Shown: in pieces, positions 1 through 8,610 of the stretch | Layout of the letters: each line of letters begins with the position of its first letter | Position numbering within the stretch: position 1 is the stretch's first letter | DNA from: JAUILA01 sp050289805 | GTDB taxonomy: Bacteria > Bacteroidota > Bacteroidia > Cytophagales > Cyclobacteriaceae | Direction of reading: 5' to 3' | DNA length: 64,000 bases | Assembly (NCBI GenBank): GCA_050289805.1 | Contig: JBNKGL010000006.1 | Span: 1-64,000 of the forward strand | Translations under genes and position numbers: made by a program | Notes under the pieces: generated by a model | What the model saw: the letters and a program-made list of their open reading frames with translations, nothing else | Told to the model about the DNA's origin: nothing | Database searches by the model: none

Positions 1-1805
1 AAGCTCCCATCAATCGCGGCGTTACTTATGGCACCATTTTCAGGTGACACAAACGAAAGCCAGGTCAAAGGGTCTCCGTCCGGATCATAGTCATTACTAA
101 GATGTCCGGGCCCGGGCACAATCAACGCCTCATTTTCATTTGTAACGTATGCATCCGCAATGACGACCGGCGGCCGTTGGCCCGAAGGTATCACTGTAAT
201 GGTAATCCGGCCCATAGTCACATTGCCCTGTCCATCTGAAATAGTCACATCAAACGAATCCTGACCAAAGAATCCAGGATCCGGGGTATAGGTAAAGCTC
301 CCATCAATCGCGGTGTTACTTATGGCACCATTTTCAGGTGACACAAACGAAAGCCAGGTCAAAGGGTCTCCCTCCAAATCATAGTCATTACCCAGGTGCC
401 CCGGGGCATTAACCATCAGGGGTTCTCCCTGATTCGTTGTAAATACATCCGGAACGGCAACGGGAGCACGGTTTTCCTCAACAAGCACAATCACCAATCC
501 GTTTGAGAAATTGCCATTGCCGTCTGTAATGGAAATTACGAATGAATCAATTCCACTGAATCCCGGATCCGGGGTATACGTAAATGTTCCGTTTGTTGTA
601 GCCTCACTTATCGTACCATTTTCAGGGGCTACGAAACTTGTCCATAAAACAGGATCGCCATCCGGATCAAAGTCATTGACCAGATGTCCAGGGTCGGTAA
701 CTATTAAAGCTTCTCCTTGAGCCGTCGTGTATACATCCGGCACTGCCACAGGAGATGCATTATCTTCTACAAGAATGGCAATCTGTCCTGATGCCGAATT
801 ACCATTCCCATCAGTTATCGTGATCACAAAGGAATCAATTCCACTGAATCCCGGATCCGGAGTATAGGTAAAGCTCCCATCAGTAGCTGCATCACTGATG
901 GTCCCATTGGATGGCACCTGAAAAGATGTCCAACTGATCGGATCATTATTTAAATCATAATCATTCGCAAGGTGCCCCGGAGCTTCTACAACCAGAGGTT
1001 GGCCTTTCGGCGTCGTGAAGACATCCGGAACAGCAACCGGAGGGAGGTTAACCGCAGATTCACTTTCAGATTCTTCGACGCTCATTGGCACCATTTCCGA
1101 TTCCGGGTTATTGATTCTTACTTCTTTAATTGAATTCTGATCCACTTTTCCCTCAGAAGCAGGCAAAGCAATTACCCTGTCTCCCGGAGTTAGCTTCGGC
1201 AATAAACTTTCCGGGTTGGTAGGCTTCATGTTCCCTTGAATTGACTTGTAATCAAGATCTAAAAACACCACGGAGTCTTTATCAGAAGATTGCTTTCCTG
1301 AAGGTCGTGGCTGAACAGTTTGAATCTGTACATCTTCTGTTTGGACCTGTACATCTCCTGTTTGCACCGTCTTGGGCGTCTCATTGTCCAACTGATCCAT
1401 ATAACGGCCAATCCATTCCTTAGCTTCGGAAGAACTTCTATCAAGGAAGATCATTTCTTTACTCCTGTCAAATTCTCTAGTTTCCCCGGCTGACTTTCCA
1501 TGAAGCATTCGTACACCTTTCCCAGGACCAATTCCCTCCGGAATATCCTGTAGCTTTAGAGATGGTTTCCTAACTGTATCTGCCGGGCCATACCCTTTAA
1601 TGAATATGACAGTATTTTTCACCTGTCTCTTAACAGGCGATTTTTTCTCAATGACTACTTTCTTTACTCCTTGGTCCTGTGCATCTGCAGAATAGGTCGC
1701 CAGGATGACTCCAAAGAAAACAGAAAGAATGAATGAGATGCGAAATAATCGGGGGGTTGTTAAAGGCCGGAAGGCATTGATCGGTGGTTGATTTCTGATG
1801 GACAT
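1..1805 (-). CDS. Secreted Ig/cadherin-like tandem-repeat protein, 5' part only
   Basis: The minus strand is open from an ATG at 1803-1805 to the window edge, 601 codons without a stop, so the C-terminus lies outside. A stop follows closely upstream of this ATG in frame. Residues 1-45 look like a signal peptide with a long basic N-region, ending near ADAQ. Residues about 45-245 are a charged, low-complexity linker with a QTxDVQVQTEDVQIQT stretch. From about residue 250 there are at least four repeats of 96-98 residues, each with PVAVPDVFTT, GHLxNDYD, DP, NGTIS, FTYTPDPGF and DSFxxTITDGNGN motifs. This is the pattern of Ig-like/cadherin-like 'tandem-95' repeats found in large surface or adhesin proteins. 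The calcium-type DxDxD spacing is suggestive only. A C-terminal sorting domain would be expected outside the window. The function is probably adhesion or an extracellular scaffold. Confidence 0.85.
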   Translation of the reverse strand, partial: MSIRNQPPINAFRPLTTPRLFRISFILSVFFGVILATYSADAQDQGVKKVVIEKKSPVKRQVKNTVIFIKGYGPADTVRKPSLKLQDIPEGIGPGKGVRMLHGKSAGETREFDRSKEMIFLDRSSSEAKEWIGRYMDQLDNETPKTVQTGDVQVQTEDVQIQTVQPRPSGKQSSDKDSVVFLDLDYKSIQGNMKPTNPESLLPKLTPGDRVIALPASEGKVDQNSIKEVRINNPESEMVPMSVEESESESAVNLPPVAVPDVFTTPKGQPLVVEAPGHLANDYDLNNDPISWTSFQVPSNGTISDAATDGSFTYTPDPGFSGIDSFVITITDGNGNSASGQIAILVEDNASPVAVPDVYTTAQGEALIVTDPGHLVNDFDPDGDPVLWTSFVAPENGTISEATTNGTFTYTPDPGFSGIDSFVISITDGNGNFSNGLVIVLVEENRAPVAVPDVFTTNQGEPLMVNAPGHLGNDYDLEGDPLTWLSFVSPENGAISNTAIDGSFTYTPDPGFFGQDSFDVTISDGQGNVTMGRITITVIPSGQRPPVVIADAYVTNENEALIVPGPGHLSNDYDPDGDPLTWLSFVSPENGAISNAAIDGS

Positions 1806-1897
1806 GATGATCTCATTTAGGTTTCATTCACTTGCCAACTCCACCGGGACAGCGGCCCAACGTATATCAATATAATCTACTATTACAATGTAATAGG

Positions 1898-1934
1898 AAT
1901 AAGATAAAATATCAACACCTAATTTTATCTTATT
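1898..1934. repeat. AT-rich perfect inverted repeat
   Basis: Two perfect 13-bp arms, AATAAGATAAAAT at 1898-1910 and ATTTTATCTTATT at 1922-1934, flank an 11-nt loop. The element lies in the 220-bp gap between the divergent repeat-protein gene and the K+ channel remnant. It could be a regulator-binding palindrome or a weak hairpin. It is too AT-rich for a convincing intrinsic terminator. Confidence 0.6.
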
Positions 1935-2025
1935 TATCTTAAAATCAGAATTTTACAACAAATTATTAGTCCCTAATCCGATTGTACCACAGATTGAAAA
2001 GTCCAAGGTCTTTCTTCTTATCCTA

Positions 2026-2271
2026 TTGAAAGGTTGGTCGGGTTTTAACCGGTTTCTCGAATGTTATTTTTTCAGCTTCCAGACGTTCACCACGGTAGGA
2101 TGCGGTACCATGGCGCCAATTGGGATGGCCATGGGAATTATTTCCTCATTCGAATCCATCTTTGGATGGATTAGTTTCGCCATCATAACGGGTATTCTCT
2201 ACGGCCGTTTCTCACGCCTTTCCGCAAGGCTCATGTACAGCAAGAATGCGCTGATCGCTCCGCGTCAGTAG
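2026..2271 (+). pseudogene. Inward-rectifier K+ channel (KirBac-like) remnant
   Basis: The 81-codon reading frame opens only with a TTG. It holds the pore helix (YFFSFQTFTTVG), a selectivity-filter-like TVGCG, and an outer helix ending in GRFSRLSARLMYSKNALIAPRQ. In bacterial Kir channels the order is slide helix, TM1, pore helix, TVGYG/TIGYG, TM2, then a long cytoplasmic Ig-like domain starting at about APYR. Here the slide helix and TM1 are missing, translation stops exactly at the TM2/cytoplasmic junction, and the filter tyrosine is cysteine. No frame downstream continues the cytoplasmic domain; that sequence already belongs to the 3' end of the opposing gene. It is best read as a decayed, truncated channel gene. 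A functional mini-pore is very unlikely. Confidence 0.75.
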
Positions 2272-2398
2272 CATACATGAAAAGAATTATTATTAAAATA
2301 ATCCAGATAAGGAAGATGTTCCCCGGATTGGTTGATCTGCTTTTCATGAAAGACCTTACCCAAATCCTCGTTTTTGTAACGGTCTTAAGTATTTCAAT

Positions 2399-3118
2399 TC
2401 ACGACAACCATCCTACAAGAACTTCCATTACCGGCTGCAGATATTCATTCTCCCACACCGGAGGAGCGGATAAAGCAAACAGCGAAACTACGAGCAACAA
2501 CCCAACGAAGTTCACCCTGAATACCTTCCTTTGATTAATATAATCCAGAAGAAATAATGCAAAAATGGGCAGGATCAGAAATGATATGATCCCCACCGGG
2601 CCCAGAGTAGCAAGACCTAAAAAATTAACGGCCCTGGCAATTCCGGCGGAACTCAGGATTAACGTGGCAATCAGCATCAGACGTTTATGAACGAACGGGT
2701 TCTTTCTGTACTTCAACCCCATGAAAGCAGTACCAACCGCCAGAAGAATCGCCGAAAAATCCCGGCCTGGCTGACTGTAAGGTGGTTCGACCTCATATAA
2801 CACGGGAACCATAAATGCCACATAAAACCCTGAGATTAATATAAGCAGTAAAACCAATGCACCTGCTTTACCCAATCTGATGTGCCAGTTCACGTTTCCG
2901 GTAAAAACAAGAGTTGTCTGGATGAAGTAGAGAATAATCCAAAGTCCCGCACACAATCCGTGCACATAGATATGTCCCGCCAGAGATCCCTCATTTTCAA
3001 TACGCGAATTCACACTGGTACCAAAACCAATTATATTTGCAAGAAGGAAGAAGCTGGCCGCAGCCATAAAAAAAAGATGTTCAGAACGTTTTGTGCGGGC
3101 GGTGTCCACGACTAACAA
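2399..3118 (-). CDS. Multi-pass inner-membrane protein, function unknown
   Basis: The 239-residue protein has about six or seven hydrophobic segments, starting at about residues 15-33, 55-73, 84-103, 122-135, 147-168 and 172-192, with a last one near 202-218. Conserved-looking polar residues sit at helix ends: H49 and H53 (GHIYVHG), H79 (NWHIRLG) and a histidine in NPFVHKRLML. The histidine pattern recalls small cytochrome-b-like or DUF-type Bacteroidota membrane proteins, but no heme site can be assigned from sequence. It begins 12 bp after the stop of the upstream DinB-like gene on the same strand, so the two probably share a transcript. Confidence 0.7.
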   Translation of the reverse strand: MLVVDTARTKRSEHLFFMAAASFFLLANIIGFGTSVNSRIENEGSLAGHIYVHGLCAGLWIILYFIQTTLVFTGNVNWHIRLGKAGALVLLLILISGFYVAFMVPVLYEVEPPYSQPGRDFSAILLAVGTAFMGLKYRKNPFVHKRLMLIATLILSSAGIARAVNFLGLATLGPVGIISFLILPIFALFLLDYINQRKVFRVNFVGLLLVVSLFALSAPPVWENEYLQPVMEVLVGWLS

Positions 3119-3130
3119 AGTAACTTAATT

Positions 3131-3730
3131 CTACCATTTATCAAACTTTGACTTATCCGTATCATTGACACGGCTGTAGGTACCGCGGATCATTCTGATC
3201 TGGTATAAATGTCCGTAAAAATGTGTGCTGTGAATGGCAAGAATTGTCCTCAGATCTATCTGAGCACGTTTGTTGTCATAATCATTATAAAGATATTCTG
3301 CACTTCGCCTCATTTGTTCCGGAGTGATGTTATCGGTCAGTGCTTTGTATTTTTCCCGGGCATTCGAAAACCTGGTTTTCATTTCCTCATAATTATCTGA
3401 CTGGAATGAAGTCGTCGGCTGTTCCCGGATCAGGTAGATTCCGGTTTCTTCGATGGCATCACAAGACCATTCCTCAAACCAGTTCAGGTGACCAACGATC
3501 CAACGGATCGTATTGGCTTTCTCATTAATTTTCCAATCGAGTTCATCATCCGAAATCCCTTTTAAAATACCCCATATCCAATTGAATGAATCATTGTCAA
3601 TTTCAGACAAAAATGCGGCCTCTGACAAAAGAGTTTCATCAGATGGATTTGGATTTTGAAGAAATGATGATCCTGGCCCCAGTGTTGCAAATGCTGGAAT
3701 CGCTTTTAAAAGAAGTCTGCGTCTGTTCAT
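3131..3730 (-). CDS. DinB-like domain protein with Tat-type signal
   Basis: This 199-residue protein starts MNRRRLLLKAIPAF, an arginine-rich leader followed by a hydrophobic segment, resembling a Tat signal. The rest matches the DinB/YfiT-like four-helix metal-binding fold: an N-terminal helix with WIVGHLNWFEEW supplies the first histidine and a C-terminal HSTHFYGHLYQIRM supplies the usual paired histidines. Members bind a divalent metal, and many are thiol transferases or of unknown function. Export is unusual, as most DinB-like proteins are cytoplasmic. The gene lies 12 bp upstream of the membrane-protein gene ending at 2399 and probably forms an operon with it. Confidence 0.8.
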   Translation of the reverse strand: MNRRRLLLKAIPAFATLGPGSSFLQNPNPSDETLLSEAAFLSEIDNDSFNWIWGILKGISDDELDWKINEKANTIRWIVGHLNWFEEWSCDAIEETGIYLIREQPTTSFQSDNYEEMKTRFSNAREKYKALTDNITPEQMRRSAEYLYNDYDNKRAQIDLRTILAIHSTHFYGHLYQIRMIRGTYSRVNDTDKSKFDKW

Positions 3731-3952
3731 AGGAATTCAGTTATTTGGTACAGCATTAATTTATACCGGAGAATGGAGGAGTAATCCATGAAATCGTTCA
3801 AAAGCTATAAGAAATCATTCTTCTGAACGGAATGAAGGAAACGCAAAATGAATCGGGGAGTCAGGATTTGAAATCAACATCTCCCAAACCCCACCCAAAT
3901 TTTGCTTTCACGCTTAAAATTTTGAACTTATACCATCACCAACAATTCAGCC

Positions 3953-5287
3953 ATGTCTCCCAGCTACAACCGACGAAAATTCCTTTCCAGTGCCGGTGCT
4001 CTCACCCTTGGGGCCGGACTCTTTCCCATCAATGCCGCGCTGGCAAAATCCCGGAAATCTGCCGTCGGGGCGGCCGATAAAATTCGTATCGGGCTCATCG
4101 GTGCTCGTGGAATGGGGTTCTATATCCTGGAGAATGCCATGAAGCAGCCCGAGGTGGAATGTGTCGCCCTCTGTGATATCGATGATTCTGTGCTCGCAGC
4201 GCGATCCCAGCGTGTCCTCGAATTCCAGGAAACCAAACCGAAAACCTATAAAGACTTCAGAAAACTCCTCGATAACAAGGACGTCGATGCCGTGATCATC
4301 GGTACACCGGATCACTGGCATTGCCTGATCATGATCGAGGCATGCAAGGCGGGAAAGGACGTCTATGTCGAAAAACCCATGGCCAACAGCCTTGCCGAAC
4401 TTGATGAGATGGTGGCTGCCGCACATAAATACGAACGGGTGGTGCAGGTCGGACAGCAACAGCGCAGCGCACCGCAATGGATGGATGTTATGGAATTTAT
4501 TAAATCCGGCAAGATCGGTCAGCTCCGGCAGGTGAACGTCTGGGCAAATTTTGAATATGGCAGGGGACCGGAGAAACTCCCCGACAGCCCTGTTCCCGAA
4601 GGTGTGGATTATGATATGTGGCTCGGCCCGGCACCCGAAAGATCGTTCAACCCGAACCGCTTCCATGGCACCTGGAGAATGTTCTGGGATTATGGGGGAG
4701 GGCTCGTCACCGACTGGGGCGTACACCTGATCGATATGGCGCTTTGGGCAAAAGATGTCGATTATGCACCAATCGCCGTGAGCGCATCCGGAGGCAATTA
4801 TGCCTTCCAGAATTACGCTCACGAGACCTTCGATACTATGAGCGTTACCTGGCAGATGAAGGATTATGTGATGAACTGGACCAATATCGCCGGGGTGAAT
4901 AACGGTCCGTACGGCAAGAATTACGGACTTGAATTTGTAGGAAATGATGCCACCATATTTGCCAACCGGCAAGGGTGGGAAGTGCATCCTGTGGTTGAGA
5001 ATGGTGCATACAAAGTACCTCCGATTCCGCCACGCGGTGGGAAGGAGCACCATGAGGAGCATGTAAAAAATTTCCTGGCATGCATCAGGTCCAGGGAAAC
5101 TCCCAACTGCCCGGTGGAAAACGGCAGGTTGGTGGCCCAATATGCCCATATGGGAAATATCGCCCTCCGAAGCAAAAGCCGCCTCGAATGGGATGCGGCA
5201 TCAGGCTCGTTCGGCAAGGACCATCCGGCCAATGCATTCATTAAGCCGGAATACAGGAAACCGTGGAAATTTCCGAAGATTGTGTAA
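3953..5287 (+). CDS. Tat-exported Gfo/Idh/MocA family oxidoreductase
   Basis: The 444-residue protein begins with NRRKFLSS and a hydrophobic stretch ending INAALA, a typical Tat leader, so the NAD(P)-loaded enzyme would act in the periplasm. The Rossmann part contains GLIGARGMG (residues about 50-58) and the acidic end of beta-2 in ALCDIDD. The family's EKPMAN motif, holding the catalytic lysine, is at about residue 140. The C-terminal alpha/beta domain has DWGVHLIDMALW, consistent with the conserved Asp/His region. Members oxidise or interconvert sugars, often in glycan breakdown. The substrate cannot be told. The gene seems to stand alone: its neighbours are on the other strand or 116 bp away. 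Confidence 0.9.
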   Translation: MSPSYNRRKFLSSAGALTLGAGLFPINAALAKSRKSAVGAADKIRIGLIGARGMGFYILENAMKQPEVECVALCDIDDSVLAARSQRVLEFQETKPKTYKDFRKLLDNKDVDAVIIGTPDHWHCLIMIEACKAGKDVYVEKPMANSLAELDEMVAAAHKYERVVQVGQQQRSAPQWMDVMEFIKSGKIGQLRQVNVWANFEYGRGPEKLPDSPVPEGVDYDMWLGPAPERSFNPNRFHGTWRMFWDYGGGLVTDWGVHLIDMALWAKDVDYAPIAVSASGGNYAFQNYAHETFDTMSVTWQMKDYVMNWTNIAGVNNGPYGKNYGLEFVGNDATIFANRQGWEVHPVVENGAYKVPPIPPRGGKEHHEEHVKNFLACIRSRETPNCPVENGRLVAQYAHMGNIALRSKSRLEWDAASGSFGKDHPANAFIKPEYRKPWKFPKIV

Positions 5288-5403
5288 TGCGCCCGGTCTT
5301 CAAGACGGGTTTGATTACTGGGTGGTCGCAAACTTTGATGAGTGGCTGAACCAGCCCTGTTCATTTTACGTAAAATCAGGTATCCTTAACAACAACCGTA
5401 AAC
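5288..5403 (+). terminator. Possible weak terminator in 116-bp gap
   Basis: Just after the oxidoreductase stop, about 5291-5310, CCCGGTCTTC faces AAGACGGG with one mismatch and is followed by TTTGATT. The T-run is poor, so this is only a possible intrinsic terminator. The rest of the gap to the permease start holds nothing else I recognise. Confidence 0.3.
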
Positions 5404-7842
5404 ATGTTCCGACGCTTTCTCAGCACTGCCTGGCGTAATATTGTCAAGCACCAGGTCTTTTCAATTATTAATTTCACAGGTCTATCCATCGGGATTGCCC
5501 TTACCGTACTGATCTTTATCTATGTGCGGGAAGAAGTGAATTATGATCGCTTTCAGACAAAACTGGAACGGATCTATCGCATTAAATATTCATTACCAAC
5601 CCAAAACATGGAGTTGGCAAGTTCACCTCCGCCCATAGCCCCACGGCTTCCTGAGTATTTTTCGGATATCGAATCTGTGGCCCGTCTCTTTGGCCGGAGT
5701 GCGAGTATTAAAAGGAGTGGCTCTCCTGAAATTTATGAGGAGGAATCTGTTTATTTCGCAGATACAACCTTCCTCGACATTTTTGATCTCGAATTCATCC
5801 AGGGATCTCCGGATGAAGCCTTCCGTGAAAATACAGTACTGCTTACCGATGTAACGGCTACAAAATATTTCGGCACAGAAAACCCGATCGGACAATCACT
5901 TAATTTCTCCGGCAGAATTGACTTCGAGGTTGTTGGGGTTGTAAAGGAATATCCTTCGAACAGCTCAATTCATTTTTCCATGCTGCTACCGTATGATAAC
6001 ATGTTCGATCTTGAAGATGATCAGACCTCTGCGATCATGCGTCAAAACCTGGAGCGGAATTTCGTAATCAGCCATTCATTTACCTATATACTTTTAAAGG
6101 AAGGGGCGGATCCATCAACCATCGATAGAAGCATGGATGATTTCATGAAAGAATTCGCGCCTGAACAGATGCAGGTTGGCCAGGTGTTTACCCTCTTTCC
6201 ATTGAAGGATATTCACATGGAATCAACCCTCCTGGCTGAGCCGGAAGCAACCAACAGCTGGTCGACCATCTACCTCTTTATTGCGGTGAGCCTTCTCACA
6301 CTCGCCATCGCGAGTATCAATTATATCAATCTATCAACGGCCCAATCGTTTTCCCGCGTGAAGGAAATCGGTGTTCGGAAAGTAATGGGCTCCGACAAGC
6401 GACAACTGGTATTCCAGTTTCTGACGGAAGCGTTTCTTTTTGTAGGTGTATCGGTACTGGTTGCCTTATTTCTTGTGAACCTGAGTATCCCGATTCTGAA
6501 TGATCTCACCAATAAGAATTTTGTTTTTTCTGAAGTAATGGATGGTCAGCTCGTTTTACTCCTGATTGGTTTGATTCTTTTACTCACGCTTCTGGCAGGA
6601 AGTTACCCGGCGTTTTTCGTAACGGGGTTTAATACAGTGAACGCACTGAAAGGAAGTAAACTTCAGGCAACAGGGGGAGGGAAATTGCTGCGACGTTCAC
6701 TGGTCGGATTCCAGCTTGTGGTCACAAGCTTCCTGCTGGTGGCCGCGCTTATCATATTGCAGCAGCTGAACTTTATAAATAATAAGGCGCTGGGTTTCGA
6801 CAAGGAAAGAATTGTAATGATCAGTCTGTTCAGTCAGAATCTGAACAACATATTTTCCGGCACAGATACAACATTCCAAACTCGTCTGAACACCTATGCT
6901 GATGAATTAAAGAGCCAGTCATTCATCAGTTCTTCCACCCGGTTATCATCGGAAGTGGGAAGCGGCATTACGTTTCGGGGCACTGTTCCGGAAGGCTTTA
7001 CCCCGGAAGATAATATGTTTCACGCCAATCTGAAGATTGATTATGACTTCTTCGAAACCTTCGATATCGAGATTGTTGCCGGAAGACCGTTGAGCCGGGA
7101 GTATGCCTCCGATGCAACAGAAGGTTTTATGGTAAATGAAACCGCCGTGCGTGAATATGGATGGGGGAATCCTCAGGATGCTATAGGGAAAACATTTAAC
7201 CTCGAAGGAAAGATCGGAACGGTCGTGGGTGTCATGAAGGATTTTCATTTTATGGGCCTCACACAGCCATTGACGCCGCTTTCGGCAGATATCAGTGCTT
7301 TTGGCTCTCCGTTACTGGCGGTCAAGGTTATGGGCAACGATCTGCCAACCGCGATTTCATATATGGAAGACACCTGGAATAAGCTGTTTCCGGAAAAAAC
7401 ATTTGAATACTCCATGCTCGATGAAAATCTTGCACGTCAGTATGAGGCATACGAGGATTTTGGAATGATCATCGCCTACTTCACCCTCATCGCCATTGCC
7501 ATTTCATGTATGGGTCTTTACGGAATGATATTGTATAATGTACAGCGAAGGGAAAAAGAAATCGGCATCAAGAAGGTACTGGGAGCAAATGTAGGAACGA
7601 TACTTTCACAGATGTACCGGGAATTCCTTATTCTGGTGATCATAGGGTTCCTGTTGGCGATCCCGTTGTCCTATTACGCAGCTGCCGATTGGCTGGAATC
7701 CTTTGTTTACAGTATTGATATCAGTCCGATCGAATACCTGATCGGGTTCCTGATCATTACGGTGCTGGTTTTCGCCACGATTAGCCGAACGGCCATTAGC
7801 GCAGCATTATCAAATCCTATCGATGCCATCCGCAGCGAATAA
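5404..7842 (+). CDS. FtsX/MacB-type ABC transporter permease
   Basis: The 812-residue protein opens MFRRFLSTAWRNIVKHQ, the usual start of the large Bacteroidota FtsX-like permeases, followed by TM1 at about residues 20-42 (SIINFTGLSIGIALTVLIFIY). A MacB-like periplasmic domain follows (about 45-280), then three helices near 290-430 including EIGVRKVMGS. A second periplasmic domain (about 455-670) precedes a final three-helix FtsX core with EIGIKKVLGA. The protein is thus a duplicated FtsX unit. Such permeases work with a separate ATPase in lipoprotein, peptide or drug export or in signalling across the membrane. No ATPase gene is adjacent. The DUF1572 gene follows 6 bp after the stop. Confidence 0.9.
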   Translation: MFRRFLSTAWRNIVKHQVFSIINFTGLSIGIALTVLIFIYVREEVNYDRFQTKLERIYRIKYSLPTQNMELASSPPPIAPRLPEYFSDIESVARLFGRSASIKRSGSPEIYEEESVYFADTTFLDIFDLEFIQGSPDEAFRENTVLLTDVTATKYFGTENPIGQSLNFSGRIDFEVVGVVKEYPSNSSIHFSMLLPYDNMFDLEDDQTSAIMRQNLERNFVISHSFTYILLKEGADPSTIDRSMDDFMKEFAPEQMQVGQVFTLFPLKDIHMESTLLAEPEATNSWSTIYLFIAVSLLTLAIASINYINLSTAQSFSRVKEIGVRKVMGSDKRQLVFQFLTEAFLFVGVSVLVALFLVNLSIPILNDLTNKNFVFSEVMDGQLVLLLIGLILLLTLLAGSYPAFFVTGFNTVNALKGSKLQATGGGKLLRRSLVGFQLVVTSFLLVAALIILQQLNFINNKALGFDKERIVMISLFSQNLNNIFSGTDTTFQTRLNTYADELKSQSFISSSTRLSSEVGSGITFRGTVPEGFTPEDNMFHANLKIDYDFFETFDIEIVAGRPLSREYASDATEGFMVNETAVREYGWGNPQDAIGKTFNLEGKIGTVVGVMKDFHFMGLTQPLTPLSADISAFGSPLLAVKVMGNDLPTAISYMEDTWNKLFPEKTFEYSMLDENLARQYEAYEDFGMIIAYFTLIAIAISCMGLYGMILYNVQRREKEIGIKKVLGANVGTILSQMYREFLILVIIGFLLAIPLSYYAAADWLESFVYSIDISPIEYLIGFLIITVLVFATISRTAISAALSNPIDAIRSE

Positions 7843-7848
7843 AATACT

Positions 7849-8382
7849 ATGGAACAGGAATATATTAACAGCATCAGAAAGCAGTTTGAATATTATAAAT
7901 CGTTAGGCGAAAGGACATTCGATCAGCTGGATGATGATGATTTATTCTGGCAATATAATCCGGAAAGCAATTCAATTGCCATTATGGTGAACCACCTCTG
8001 GGGCAATATGAAATCACGATGGACAGATTTTCTGACTTCCGACGGTGAAAAGGAATGGCGGCAGAGGGACCTCGAATTTGAGTCTGTGATTCAGTCACGG
8101 GAAGAGATGATGACTAAATGGAACGACGGCTGGGATTGTCTTTTTGCAGCGTTGGATTCCATCACCCCGGAGAATTTTGGAACAGAGGTTTTTATCCGAA
8201 ATCAGGCGCATTCGGTTATGGAAGCCGTTAACCGGCAATTTGCACACTATTCTTATCATATCGGACAAATCGTATATGTTGGCCGTATGATCAAAGGAAG
8301 CGACTGGAAAAGCCTGACGATCCCCAAGGGAGATTCTACCAGTTTTAATGATAAGATGTTTTCGAAAGGGACAGGAAAGTAG
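7849..8382 (+). CDS. DUF1572 (DinB superfamily) protein
   Basis: The 177-residue cytoplasmic protein matches the DUF1572 branch of the DinB superfamily: SIRKQFEYYKSLGERTFDQL at the N-terminus, MVNHLWGNMKSRW with the first metal histidine, and a C-terminal HYSYHIGQIVYVGRM holding the paired histidines. A divalent metal site is expected; no reaction is known. It follows the permease by 6 bp and probably shares its transcript. Its TAG stop is part of an AGTAGTCAGTAGTCA repeat that opens the downstream repeat mosaic, so the 3' end may have been reshaped by repeat insertion. Confidence 0.85.
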   Translation: MEQEYINSIRKQFEYYKSLGERTFDQLDDDDLFWQYNPESNSIAIMVNHLWGNMKSRWTDFLTSDGEKEWRQRDLEFESVIQSREEMMTKWNDGWDCLFAALDSITPENFGTEVFIRNQAHSVMEAVNRQFAHYSYHIGQIVYVGRMIKGSDWKSLTIPKGDSTSFNDKMFSKGTGK

Positions 8383-8525
8383 TCAGTAGTCAGCGCCAAA
8401 GGCGTCCGCCTCTGGCGGATAGTCAGTAGTCAGTAGTCAACCTGTCTGTCTGCAAACCTGCAAACCACTAGGAGATCCCTGCCTGCCGGCATACAAGCCT
8501 TCGGGGTCAGGTATAGTGCATGAAG

Positions 8526-8553
8526 CTGGTCGTAGATAGGAATCTACGACCAG
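8526..8553. repeat. Perfect 12-bp-stem palindrome, copy 1
   Basis: CTGGTCGTAGAT and ATCTACGACCAG form a perfect 12-bp stem with loop AGGA. The loop is the reverse complement of the TCCT loop in the next copy (8585-8610), so this copy is in inverted orientation to the other two. Confidence 0.85.
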
Positions 8554-8584
8554 AATGGGGTGTAATGCACAAAAAGAAACAAGC

Positions 8585-8610
8585 TGGTCGTAGATTCCTA
8601 TCTACGACCA
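8585..8610. repeat. Perfect 11-bp-stem palindrome, copy 2
   Basis: TGGTCGTAGAT and ATCTACGACCA form an 11-bp stem with loop TCCT. It is followed by GCATAGACCTTTTTATGTAG. Hairpin and tail together (about 8583-8637) recur almost unchanged at 11302-11356. Confidence 0.85.

Noticed and set aside
2277..2534. An 85-codon plus-strand frame after the K+ channel remnant
   Set aside because: It does not continue the channel's cytoplasmic domain and overlaps the 3' end of the membrane-protein gene on the other strand.
3947..5149. A 400-codon open frame on the minus strand opposite the Gfo/Idh/MocA gene
   Set aside because: The plus strand encodes a clear family protein with Tat leader and EKP motif. 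The opposite frame shows no family motif and is a codon-bias shadow.
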